DNA from: Roseimicrobium sp. ORNL1
GTDB taxonomy: Bacteria > Verrucomicrobiota > Verrucomicrobiia > Verrucomicrobiales > Verrucomicrobiaceae
Reading direction: 5' to 3'
DNA: 64,000 bases
NCBI RefSeq assembly: GCF_011044495.1
Contig: NZ_CP049143.1
Location: 1,922,001 to 1,986,000 of the forward strand
Position numbers and translations under genes: made by a program. Shown here in pieces: positions 45,080 to 52,534 of this stretch. Under the pieces are notes generated by a model that saw nothing but the letters and a program-made list of their open reading frames with translations, was not told where the DNA came from and did no database searches. Every line of letters begins with the position of its first letter. Within the stretch, counting starts at the first letter, position 1.

Positions 45080-46363
45080 TTACACCTTCCCATTCCCCCG
45101 GCAAAATCCCTCCCACGCCCTCAACCTGCGCGCCTGTTCCTCGCCTTGCGGAGAACTCTTCACCAGGTCCAGATACATCTGTGCATCACTCACCAGTGGC
45201 AGGTCGAGATCCAGATACTGCTGCAGGATGCTGACATAACGGTAGGACGGCTGGGTCTCAAGGAACACACCTTCATCATCCGGGCCGTGCAACCACAGTC
45301 CGCCGACAATCGGTGAAGCTTGCTCTGAATCATCTTCGATGTTGTCGATGCGAAGATCCATCTGCTCCAGCGCCGCCGCATCCGGCATGGCGGAGAGATA
45401 AACAGACACCACATCCTCTTCGGATTCCGGTGGCGCTCCCTCGGGATGGCGCAGACCTGCGGCAAACTGCCGGGTGAAGGCAATCTGGACATTCTGCGAT
45501 TTCGCCCAGGCGCGCAGTGTGTGAGCTACTTCAAGCGGGCTGCGCTCCTCCGTGGCGAAGTGCAGTGACTTCGTTCGCGCTTCGAAGTTGTCAGTCGCCG
45601 CCCAGGCATCCAGCAAACCGGCCATCTGGACTACCTGCAGCTCCCGCTGATTGGCGCGCGAGGCGACCCCCTGGGTGATGAGATGCTGCGCGATGCGCGA
45701 GACCAGTCCGGCGCTTGCCTTGCAGCGTGCCACCACGTCGCCATGACTCCACGGATGTGAGACATCCGTCAGCAGCGTGCGCAGAATGCGGGCGCTCTTT
45801 CCGACGAAGATGTTCCGTGGCTCCACCTCGTGCTTGTACGCGCGGCCGGGCAGTGCCGCCCGGTCCACCAGCAGTCCCGGTGCGCGCAGCAGGGTGCGTC
45901 CATTCAGATCCATCGCACAGAGGCGACGCTGACGGCAGGTCTCCTGCATGCGGGCCGTGAGTTCCGTGGTCAACAGCAGGGGAGGTGGTGAGCCCGCAGG
46001 CACGCGGATTTTCCCAAGTCGTGCCTGGCTGGGGCGCAATTCATAGACCGGCGTGAAGGATTGCGTTTGTCCCTCCACATCCAGTTCCAGCACCGGGATG
46101 GGGGCTTCTTTTGCAGGCTCGGAGAATCGCCAACCCAGGTCCGGATCCGCATGCAGCAGGAGAGTGAAGTGCATCACCAGTTCCGAGTGCTCCCGCACCG
46201 GCGTGACGATCTTCCTGGACTTTGTTTTGGCAGAAGTTGTCGCAGGGGATGCTGCGTTTTCCGCCTCGTCATGCCACGACTCAAAATAAGTTCGGTCCTC
46301 CATGGAAGTGCTCCGTGATTCTGAAGGCGCGGCAGGCAGGGAAAGGAGCGAGGCGAGCTTCAT
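45080..46363 (-). CDS. Winged-helix protein resembling type IV antitoxin AbiEi, with N-terminal extension
   Basis: 427 aa. Residues about 1-180 are not recognised. The second half matches the layout I know from stand-alone AbiEi-family regulators: a winged helix with RILRTLLTDVSHPWSHGDVVARCKASAGLVSRIAQHLITQGV, then ELQVVQMAGLLDAWAATDNF, and a C-terminal nucleotidyltransferase-like region ending DLDLPLVSDAQMYLDLVKSS and GEEQARRLR. AbiEi normally represses and counteracts the AbiEii toxin. No AbiEii-type nucleotidyltransferase toxin is next to it. It may be a solitary regulator or pair with the SMI1/KNR4 protein encoded just downstream. The assignment is moderate. Confidence 0.5.
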   Translation of the reverse strand: MKLASLLSLPAAPSESRSTSMEDRTYFESWHDEAENAASPATTSAKTKSRKIVTPVREHSELVMHFTLLLHADPDLGWRFSEPAKEAPIPVLELDVEGQTQSFTPVYELRPSQARLGKIRVPAGSPPPLLLTTELTARMQETCRQRRLCAMDLNGRTLLRAPGLLVDRAALPGRAYKHEVEPRNIFVGKSARILRTLLTDVSHPWSHGDVVARCKASAGLVSRIAQHLITQGVASRANQRELQVVQMAGLLDAWAATDNFEARTKSLHFATEERSPLEVAHTLRAWAKSQNVQIAFTRQFAAGLRHPEGAPPESEEDVVSVYLSAMPDAAALEQMDLRIDNIEDDSEQASPIVGGLWLHGPDDEGVFLETQPSYRYVSILQQYLDLDLPLVSDAQMYLDLVKSSPQGEEQARRLRAWEGFCRGNGKV

Positions 46364-46593
46364 GGGGCAGGCACCCTAGCGGAATTCGTGCCCGCTGGCG
46401 AGGAGTTTTGCAATGGGCTTGCGTGCTTGATATTCAAGGTGCGAGCCATCCATTGAGACAAGCTTTACCTATCCTTCGGAAGGTGGCGCCAGCTCGCCAT
46501 GCCTGCTTTTTTAGTCTTGGCTGCATGGAGAAACTTCCTTATGATGCGATCGCCGGGAGCGATGTGAATTGCTGCACCTTGTGCGGATTTTTT

Positions 46594-47676
46594 ATGGCAA
46601 CACCACAACGTGGAATCTTAAGCGTGAAACCTTCCACCTCCGCCGTCTGCTCCAGACCCACGGGCTGCAAAATTGTACTCAGCTGTCTTCTGGGTGTCCA
46701 ATTGATGCTCCCCAGTGTGAGATTGCCCGCCGATGAGCCTCAGGAGAAACGAGAGACAGGAACTTCCAATATTCCCGCTTTTCGTCTCTTGATTCCAGCT
46801 CCGCCATTTGAGGCCCGCATTGAGGCGGCTATCGCTGCTGCTGTGGCTCCTGCAGCCGTCGAACGACCTTTGGAACTCCAGGCCGACACCAGCACTTTTC
46901 GATTTGATGCAGAAAGCCGCTCGTGGAAGCCCACGGGAGAAAGAACTTCGACCACTCTCGAAATCAACAATCTGCTCGCGAAGGACTTCCGTCTTCGGTA
47001 TCACCCGCTTGTGAGCATGTGGTTTCCCTCCGCGGAGACAGACATGGAGAAGATGAGATTGCTGACACAGGAGGAGATTCATTCCAGGTTTGGTGAAGTG
47101 GTTGTGAGACATCGCATTTCGAGTACCCTGGAAAATGAGCCTGTGCATAAGACGAACCGGGTGGAGATTCTTCCTGCAGCGGAGGTTCATTCATTCACGA
47201 TGCACGGCCTCTCCTTCCTGAGTTTCACTCTGTGGGGAATGGAGCGCGTTTCCGGAAGGAGTCTGGCCGCTGAAATCGTGGGACCGTTGTGGACCAAGCG
47301 CCAGGTGGAGGAGACTGAGGACTCACTGTCGCTCACGCTGATGGACGACTATAACACCTACTATCTGGTGCTTGATAAACGAAAGGGGTTGGCGATGCGC
47401 CTTCTTGAGCACAAGACCCAGCTCTGTGGCAGCGGCGAGCCGATGACCACGAGACATGAAATCATGGACCATGAAGCGGTTTCGGACGGAGTGTATCTTC
47501 CGAAATTCGCAGCCTTCACCGAGTTTCGAAAGGATGAGCCCGTCCGCAGGATTGAATATCGGATGAACACACTGCGCCGCCTTGAAAAGCCAGTCGCGTT
47601 GGATTTGAACTTCGAGGAGGGTACGCCCGTGATTGATAGAAGGCCCGGACAGGTCACAAAGAAGCCTGGCAGGTGA
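46594..47676 (+). CDS. Secreted protein of unknown function
   Basis: 360 aa from the ATG at 46594, which gives a plausible export signal (CKIVLSCLLGVQLMLPSVRLPA, about 30-51). The frame is open much further upstream, to 46222, but that part overlaps the divergent AbiEi-like gene and is not protein-like. The mature part is beta-rich with ESRSWKPTGERTSTTLEINN, SFTLWGMERVSGRSLAAEIVGPLW and VYLPKFAAFTEFRKDEPVRRIEYRM. The C-terminal half resembles outer-membrane-lipoprotein-type sorting factors in general pattern only. No family is assigned. The start is uncertain. Confidence 0.55.
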   Translation: MATPQRGILSVKPSTSAVCSRPTGCKIVLSCLLGVQLMLPSVRLPADEPQEKRETGTSNIPAFRLLIPAPPFEARIEAAIAAAVAPAAVERPLELQADTSTFRFDAESRSWKPTGERTSTTLEINNLLAKDFRLRYHPLVSMWFPSAETDMEKMRLLTQEEIHSRFGEVVVRHRISSTLENEPVHKTNRVEILPAAEVHSFTMHGLSFLSFTLWGMERVSGRSLAAEIVGPLWTKRQVEETEDSLSLTLMDDYNTYYLVLDKRKGLAMRLLEHKTQLCGSGEPMTTRHEIMDHEAVSDGVYLPKFAAFTEFRKDEPVRRIEYRMNTLRRLEKPVALDLNFEEGTPVIDRRPGQVTKKPGR

Positions 47677-47767
47677 CGCGATGGAACTTCTGCGCGAGAA
47701 TGACGAGGCGTGACCCGTTCATGACCTCGTTCCCGGCTTTCTTCCTATCCAGCGTTCCTCCTCCTCC

Positions 47768-48547
47768 ATGTCCAGACATCACTGCCCGACTCGAGTTTTC
47801 GCGTTCCTGATTCTCGGGGTGTTGACTGCGCTCATAGCGACGCGGGTAAACGGGCAGACACCGAACACATCTGTTTCTCCGGCCGCCGCCGCAGCGAGTT
47901 CCACGCCTCCACATCCTGGTCTCACAGAGTACATGGGGCGCAATGTGGCGCAGACCATGCACTACACCGGCGCAGCATGGCTCATCCGCACGAAGCGCGA
48001 TCGAGAGGAGGCGGCCACGCTCATGCGCTCGAAGCTGGAACTCAGGCCCGGCATGACCGTATGCGACCTCGGCTGTGGCAATGGCTACCACACCTTTCCC
48101 ATGGCCAAGGAAGTGGCGCCCTCGGGCAAGGTCTACGGCGTGGAGATTCAGGAGCCCTATCTGAAGATGCTGGAGGAGGCGGCAAAGAAGCAGGAGGTGA
48201 CGAACTTCGTCCCCGTGCTCGGCCTCCTGCACGACCCGCAGTTGCCGGACAATACCTTCGACCTCATCCTGCTGGTGGATGTGTACCACGAGTTTTCCCA
48301 TCCCGTGGAAATGCTCGCCGCCATGCGCAAGGCGCTGAAGCCCGATGGCAAGCTGGTGCTGGTGGAGTTCCGCGCGGAGGATGACTCCGTGCCCATCAAG
48401 CCCGAGCACAAGATGTCCAAGGCCCAGATCAACAAGGAGCTCAATGCGAACGGCTACATCTGTGTGAAGGAAGTGGATGAACTGCCCTGGCAGCACATGA
48501 TGTGGTTTGGCAAGACGGCGGATGGCGCGTCGAGCCCGACGAAGTAG
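47768..48547 (+). CDS. Exported SAM-dependent methyltransferase
   Basis: 259 aa. An N-terminal signal or anchor (RVFAFLILGVLTALIATRVNGQ, about 9-30) is followed by an Ala/Ser/Pro linker and then a class I methyltransferase domain. Motif I is VCDLGCGNGYHTFPMA (about 97-112), followed by VYGVEIQEPYLKML with the acidic residue that binds the SAM ribose, and LILLVDVYHEFSHP. Secreted or periplasmic-facing methyltransferases are recurrent in Planctomycetota and Verrucomicrobiota, but their substrate and SAM source outside the cytoplasm are unexplained. It is single, with a terminator hairpin after it. Confidence 0.85.
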   Translation: MSRHHCPTRVFAFLILGVLTALIATRVNGQTPNTSVSPAAAAASSTPPHPGLTEYMGRNVAQTMHYTGAAWLIRTKRDREEAATLMRSKLELRPGMTVCDLGCGNGYHTFPMAKEVAPSGKVYGVEIQEPYLKMLEEAAKKQEVTNFVPVLGLLHDPQLPDNTFDLILLVDVYHEFSHPVEMLAAMRKALKPDGKLVLVEFRAEDDSVPIKPEHKMSKAQINKELNANGYICVKEVDELPWQHMMWFGKTADGASSPTK

Positions 48548-48618
48548 GCGATGAGGCACAGTCGAAGCAGTTCCGCGGACTACCCCCTTCAAGGCAAACG
48601 TCCTTCCACAAAAAAGGA

Positions 48619-48660
48619 CGGTAGGGACGCGCAGGAGCGCATCCCTACCGCCCCAATTTT
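48619..48660 (+). terminator. Terminator after the exported methyltransferase gene
   Basis: A 14-bp stem with one mismatch (CGGTAGGGACGCGC / GCGCATCCCTACCG) and a 4-nt loop is followed, after CCCCAA, by TTTTTG. It lies 71 bp after the stop codon. Confidence 0.7.
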
Positions 48661-48711
48661 TGTTCTCCTCCCTTGAAAGTTGGGCGCGCTACTCTCAGTT
48701 CCCCTTCTCCC

Positions 48712-49347
48712 ATGAAATTCGTCCTGCTCCTCAGCCTCATCTTTGCTGCCGCTGTTTCCGCGGCTGACCCGGTCACTCTCACCCTCGCCGATTTCACCGA
48801 TGGCGAAGGCAAACCCGTGCCTGCCGGCTGGGTGCAGGAGTCAGATGGCACCATCACGCGCGTGGCCAAGGCCGGAAACATCATCTCCAAGCAGGAGTAT
48901 GACAGCTTCGAGGTCGAGTGGGACTGGAAGCTCGACGCCGGTGGCAACAGTGGCATCAAGTACTGGGTGAACAAGTTCGACAAGAAGGGCTGGCTTGGCG
49001 TGGAGTACCAGATGATCGATGACGAAAAGCACGCGGACGCCAAGAAGGGCGACAACCACAGCACCGCCAGCATCTATGACATCATCGGTCCCGTCGCGGA
49101 CAAGGGCGTGAAGTCCGCCGGTGAGTGGAACCACAGCAAGATCATCGTGAAGGACGGCAAGATTGAGCATTGGCTCAACGGCAAGCTCGCTGCCAAGGCA
49201 GACACCAAGTCGGAAGAATGGAAGGCCGGCATCGCGAAGAGCAAGTTCAAGGACGTCGCGGGCTTCGCTCCCGGCAAGGGCAAGCTCATGCTCACCGACC
49301 ACGGCGACCCCGTCTGGTGGAAGAACATCCGCGTGAAGGCGCTGTAA
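48712..49347 (+). CDS. Secreted DUF1080 (3-keto-disaccharide hydrolase-like) protein
   Basis: 211 aa from the ATG at 48712, opening a signal peptide (MKFVLLLSLIFAAAVSAA). The single DUF1080 domain is a concanavalin-like sandwich with GNIISKQEYDSFEVEWDWKLDAGGNSGIKYWV, LGVEYQMIDDEKHADA and WNHSKIIVKDGKIEHWLNG. Some members hydrolyse 3-keto-O-glycosides and take part in oxidative sugar catabolism; others are untested. Here there is no Gfo/Idh or 3-dehydrogenase partner next to it. A strong terminator follows. It should act outside the cytoplasm. Confidence 0.88.
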   Translation: MKFVLLLSLIFAAAVSAADPVTLTLADFTDGEGKPVPAGWVQESDGTITRVAKAGNIISKQEYDSFEVEWDWKLDAGGNSGIKYWVNKFDKKGWLGVEYQMIDDEKHADAKKGDNHSTASIYDIIGPVADKGVKSAGEWNHSKIIVKDGKIEHWLNGKLAAKADTKSEEWKAGIAKSKFKDVAGFAPGKGKLMLTDHGDPVWWKNIRVKAL

Positions 49348-49391
49348 GCGGTGTTGCGCTGAGATAAAGGCTCAGTCCTCCTGAAAATTTG

Positions 49392-49430
49392 AAAAAGCTG
49401 CCCGGCAGGAATGCCGGGCAGCTTTTTTTG
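49392..49430 (+). terminator. Strong intrinsic terminator after the DUF1080 gene
   Basis: A perfect 16-bp stem (AAAAAGCTGCCCGGCA / TGCCGGGCAGCTTTTT) with a GGAA loop ends in a 7-T run. It may work in both directions. Confidence 0.93.
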
Positions 49431-49466
49431 TGGATGGCGCGGCAGGCTTGGGACGCGAAACAAGGT

Positions 49467-49518
49467 AGGAAGTCGGGTCTCCTGACCGGACGGCGTCCGG
49501 CGGGTTTTCCTACCCGCC
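49467..49518 (+). repeat. REP copy E, at the 3' side of the RAYT gene
   Basis: A 52-nt repeat with both hairpins, differing from copy A by one base in the first loop. It ends 10 bp from the stop of the RAYT gene and is inverted relative to copy F on the other side. Confidence 0.93.
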
Positions 49519-49528
49519 TTCTTCATTC

Positions 49529-50251
49529 TTACCTTCCATCATCATCCTCCGCAAAACCCCAGCCAATCCGTTGCCACTCTGGGTCCACCCAACGATACCA
49601 TTTTTCTTTGGGTATCCCTGCTTTTCCAGGGTTCCTTCCGATATACCGTACAACCTTGGCGAGATGCGCGGCATCCCTGACAATAGTGTCGTGGCTTTCA
49701 CCAGCCCACAGATTGCCCTGCCTGCCGATAAGCTTGTTCACCTCCTTTGCTGAAAAGCCTTTCCAGGATTTGAGGATTTCATCTGGATCGTGGCCAGAAA
49801 AGGGCCTCACCACCAAGTGAACGTGATTGGGCATCACACAGTGCGCGCCGAGAGCATAGCGTTTCTGGTGGAAATGAAGGAGCGTGTTTGCAACCACGCG
49901 AGCGCACTTCTCTTCGCGGAACCAGCATTCGCCGGAGCCAGCGTCGAGCCACGCTTCTATCTTCTTCATGGTTTCCCGTTGCAGGTCTGAGATGGCTTGA
50001 GCGTCCAGCTCATTATCCGCATGCTCGCGGAGCCACCTCTCCCGAAAAGCCTCTAGTTCACGAAGCTTCTCCGCTGGAAGCGAATCCGCGAGACGAAAAG
50101 TGACGAAGTAGGTGGCTCCGTCTTGTATCCAGTGGGGAAGGTGCCTGCGATATTTGCGAACGGCTCCTTGAGGATTGAATGGCACAAATCGGGGGGACCG
50201 TTGACGAAAGACATTGGGTGATGTCTTTGGTATTGGGGGATTGCCAAGCAA
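49529..50251 (-). CDS. REP-associated tyrosine transposase (RAYT, Y1_Tnp / IS200-like)
   Basis: About 240 aa. HUH motif PNHVHLVV gives H143 and H145, and the catalytic Tyr is Y203 in VVRYIGRNPGK. The entry block HLPHWIQDGATYFVTFRLADSLP is characteristic of RAYTs. They are single-copy relatives of IS200/IS605 transposases that cut and move REP sequences. There is no ATG start: the frame opens at a TTG (50251), and a GTG at codon 23 is an alternative, so the N-terminus is uncertain. It is bracketed by REP copies E and F in inverted orientation, the expected REP-RAYT-REP arrangement. Confidence 0.9.
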   Translation of the reverse strand: MLGNPPIPKTSPNVFRQRSPRFVPFNPQGAVRKYRRHLPHWIQDGATYFVTFRLADSLPAEKLRELEAFRERWLREHADNELDAQAISDLQRETMKKIEAWLDAGSGECWFREEKCARVVANTLLHFHQKRYALGAHCVMPNHVHLVVRPFSGHDPDEILKSWKGFSAKEVNKLIGRQGNLWAGESHDTIVRDAAHLAKVVRYIGRNPGKAGIPKEKWYRWVDPEWQRIGWGFAEDDDGR

Positions 50252-50257
50252 AAAAAT

Positions 50258-50309
50258 GACGGGTAGGAAAACCCGCCGGACGCTGTCCGGTCAGGAGACC
50301 CGACTTCCT
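50258..50309 (-). repeat. REP copy F, at the 5' side of the RAYT gene
   Basis: An inverted 52-nt copy starting 7 bp upstream of the RAYT frame, with one mismatch in the second stem. Together with copy E it forms the bracket around the transposase gene. Confidence 0.92.
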
Positions 50310-50423
50310 ATCAGCTTGGCACCTTCTTTGCCGCTTTGCCCCTTTTGCGGTTATCCAGAGCGACCGTGCGGCGTGAGCCCGCGAAAGATTCTCCATGTGT
50401 GGGTTTGTGCGTGCTTCGTCTCT

Positions 50424-50458
50424 GGAATGAAAAAAGGCCCCCTGTCCGGAGGCCTTTT
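50424..50458 (-). terminator. Terminator of the hydroxyisobutyrate-dehydrogenase-like gene
   Basis: On the minus strand the stem AAAAGGCCTCC / GGGGGCCTTTT (one mismatch) is followed by a run of six T, about 42 bp after the stop codon. Confidence 0.82.
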
Positions 50459-50499
50459 AGGATTGAATCGATGAAGGGGCGTGGCCCTTGGACAGCCAC

Positions 50500-51387
50500 T
50501 TACGCGTTCCGTCCCTTGAACGTCAGTTCCGCAATGCCGCTCTTGTCCAGGCCGCCGAGGCCGAGTTGCACCATCTTCTGGTACTGGGCTTCGGTGGCGG
50601 TGTTGAGGGGCAGGTTGAGGCCCTGCTCTTTCGCCAGCAGTCCGGCGATGCCGCTGTCCTTGGCGGCGTGCTCGGCGCTGAACCAGCAATCGTGCGAGCG
50701 GTCCGCCATGTCGGCGCCGTCGGTTTCCAGCACGCGGCTGTTGGCGCCGGTCTGGGAGAAGACTTCGCGAATCATGCCAAGGTCATGACCCAGCGCGGCG
50801 GCGAGGCCCAGGCCTTCAGCGAGGCCGGCGGTGTTGATGTTCATCACCATGTTCACCAGCGCCTTCACTTCGGCGGCCTTGCCAGCGCCACCGGCGATGA
50901 AGCGGCGGTTCACGCTGAGGTCTTCAATGATGCGCTGCACCTGCTGGTACACGGCTTCATCACCGGCGAGCATGAGGTAAAGCTTGCCTTCACGTGCCTG
51001 GCTGATGCTGGAGGCCATGCTGGCTTCCAAGGAATTCGCGCCGGCGGTGCGTGCGGCGGCGTACACTTCGCGGTGGATTCCCGGGGTGACGGTGGCGCAG
51101 TTGATGAAGGTCTTGCCCTTGGCGTTCACCAGCAGGTTGTCGCTACCTTCCAGGAAGATGGTGCGCATCGATGCGTCATTCGTCACCACGGTGAAGATGA
51201 CATCCGCCGCTGCGGTCACGTCCGCGAGGGTGGTGGCGTGCTTGCAGCCAATTTCCTTGGCCAGGGAGGCGGCGCCTTCCGTGTACACATCGTAGACGGC
51301 AGTCACGTTGTAGCCGCAGTCCATGAGGCGGCGTGCCATGTTGGCGCCCATGCGGCCAACTCCGACGAATGCGATGGTTTGGGACAT
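50500..51387 (-). CDS. 3-hydroxyisobutyrate dehydrogenase-like NAD(P)-dependent oxidoreductase
   Basis: 295 aa. The Rossmann motif is IAFVGVGRMGANMARRL (4-20). The substrate-binding segment is SLEASMASSISQAREGKLYLMLAGD, which differs slightly from the usual DAPVSGG. The catalytic Lys is seen in AGKAAEVKALVNMVMNINTAGLAEGLGLA at the family place (GxxxKxxN). Members oxidise 3-hydroxyisobutyrate, tartronate semialdehyde or glyoxylate-type beta-hydroxy acids in the cytoplasm. The altered substrate loop prevents a firm substrate call. The gene is single, with its own terminator, and is upstream of the RAYT locus. Confidence 0.88.
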   Translation of the reverse strand: MSQTIAFVGVGRMGANMARRLMDCGYNVTAVYDVYTEGAASLAKEIGCKHATTLADVTAAADVIFTVVTNDASMRTIFLEGSDNLLVNAKGKTFINCATVTPGIHREVYAAARTAGANSLEASMASSISQAREGKLYLMLAGDEAVYQQVQRIIEDLSVNRRFIAGGAGKAAEVKALVNMVMNINTAGLAEGLGLAAALGHDLGMIREVFSQTGANSRVLETDGADMADRSHDCWFSAEHAAKDSGIAGLLAKEQGLNLPLNTATEAQYQKMVQLGLGGLDKSGIAELTFKGRNA

Positions 51388-51583
51388 GATGAGGGAGGGT
51401 GGTACGTGTTCGAGGTTGATGATGAAGAGGGCTGCTTACGCAGAGGTCTGTTCGATCTTGCTCCCGCTCTTAGCCCATCATGCACTGGGTGGAAAAGAGG
51501 AGAGTGAAAAAGGGCAAGGGCCGGAGCAGGATGCTCCAGTCCGGCGGGCAGGCTATTGTCTGTCTGTCTGGCGCTCTAGCGGA

Positions 51584-52411
51584 CTACGAAGCCGAGGGCT
51601 TGTATTCCGGGTAGAAGGGATTGTGCGCCTTCTCCTGGCCCACGGTCGTCATGGGGCCATGACCGGGGCAGATGACGGTGTTGTCCGGATTGGAGAGGAT
51701 GTAGCGGCGATTGGTGGCCAGGGCCTCCGCCCAGGAGACCATGCCCCCGCCCATGCTGGAGGCGAAGAGCGCATCACCCACGATGGCCACGCGCTCATCC
51801 AGTCCATGGATGACATACGTGATGCCGCCGCGCGAGTGGCCGGAGGTCTGCTTGGTTTCAATGCGCAGACCACCGAGGGAGAACTCGTGTCCCGCGTCGA
51901 AGAGTTCGGCGCCATCCCAAGGTTCCTTGTCGCATGCGAAGAGGGGCTGGTTGGCCGTGCGGAGCGTGGCGAGATCCGCCACGTGATCCGGATGCGTGTG
52001 CGTGAGGTAGATGGCCTCAAGCTTCAGGCCCTTGCTCGCGATGAAATCCACCATGCCCTTCGCCGAGGCACCAGTATCAAAGGCGGCGGCGAGCTTGGTA
52101 TTCGGATCCCACACCACGTAGGCGTTCACCGTGTAGTCTTCATACGGTGTGTTGAACTGTTCCACTCCGACCAGACGCACTGGATCCGGGTACCAGTCCT
52201 TCTTTGCCATGGCGAGCAGAGCGCCGGCATGCAGGTTCAGGGCGCGGGAGATCTTGTCGAACACGATCTCATCCATGGAGCCTTCCTTGAGCTTGGTAAT
52301 GACCGATTCCGGCATGCCAATGCGGGCGGCCAGGGCGTCATCCGGAAGGTTCAATCCCCTTTGGGCTTTGCCAATGACATCATTATAGTTGTCTTCGAGA
52401 GGGATGGGCAT
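51584..52411 (-). CDS. Fusion of an HTH-like domain with a metallo-beta-lactamase-fold hydrolase
   Basis: 275 aa. Residues about 8-68 resemble an XRE/Cro-type helix-turn-helix (AQRGLNLPDDALAARIGMPESVITKLKEGS then FDKISRALNL). The MBL fold follows, with metal ligands THTHPDH (137-143), SGHSRGG, GDALF and PGHGP. The hydrolase half resembles glyoxalase-II-like enzymes. A DNA-binding-like domain joined to an MBL hydrolase is uncommon. It could localise the enzyme, sense a ligand, or be a structural leftover used for dimerisation. No signal peptide is seen. It lies about 200 bp upstream of the dehydrogenase gene at 50500 on the same strand. Confidence 0.82.
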   Translation of the reverse strand: MPIPLEDNYNDVIGKAQRGLNLPDDALAARIGMPESVITKLKEGSMDEIVFDKISRALNLHAGALLAMAKKDWYPDPVRLVGVEQFNTPYEDYTVNAYVVWDPNTKLAAAFDTGASAKGMVDFIASKGLKLEAIYLTHTHPDHVADLATLRTANQPLFACDKEPWDGAELFDAGHEFSLGGLRIETKQTSGHSRGGITYVIHGLDERVAIVGDALFASSMGGGMVSWAEALATNRRYILSNPDNTVICPGHGPMTTVGQEKAHNPFYPEYKPSAS

Positions 52412-52534
52412 GACTGAGGAAGGAGAAGTGAGGGCGCATGCTTACCAGCGGGCGGGCAGCGCCGCAATGGGAACTTTGCGTTCCATACAAACCGGAGGCT
52501 CGCGGCGGTCCGCTTCTCCTCCCCATCAGCTTGC

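Noticed and set aside
46222-46593. N-terminal extension of the secreted protein at 46594
   Set aside because: It overlaps the divergent AbiEi-like gene and has Trp/Arg-rich non-protein-like composition; a signal-peptide start at 46594 fits better.
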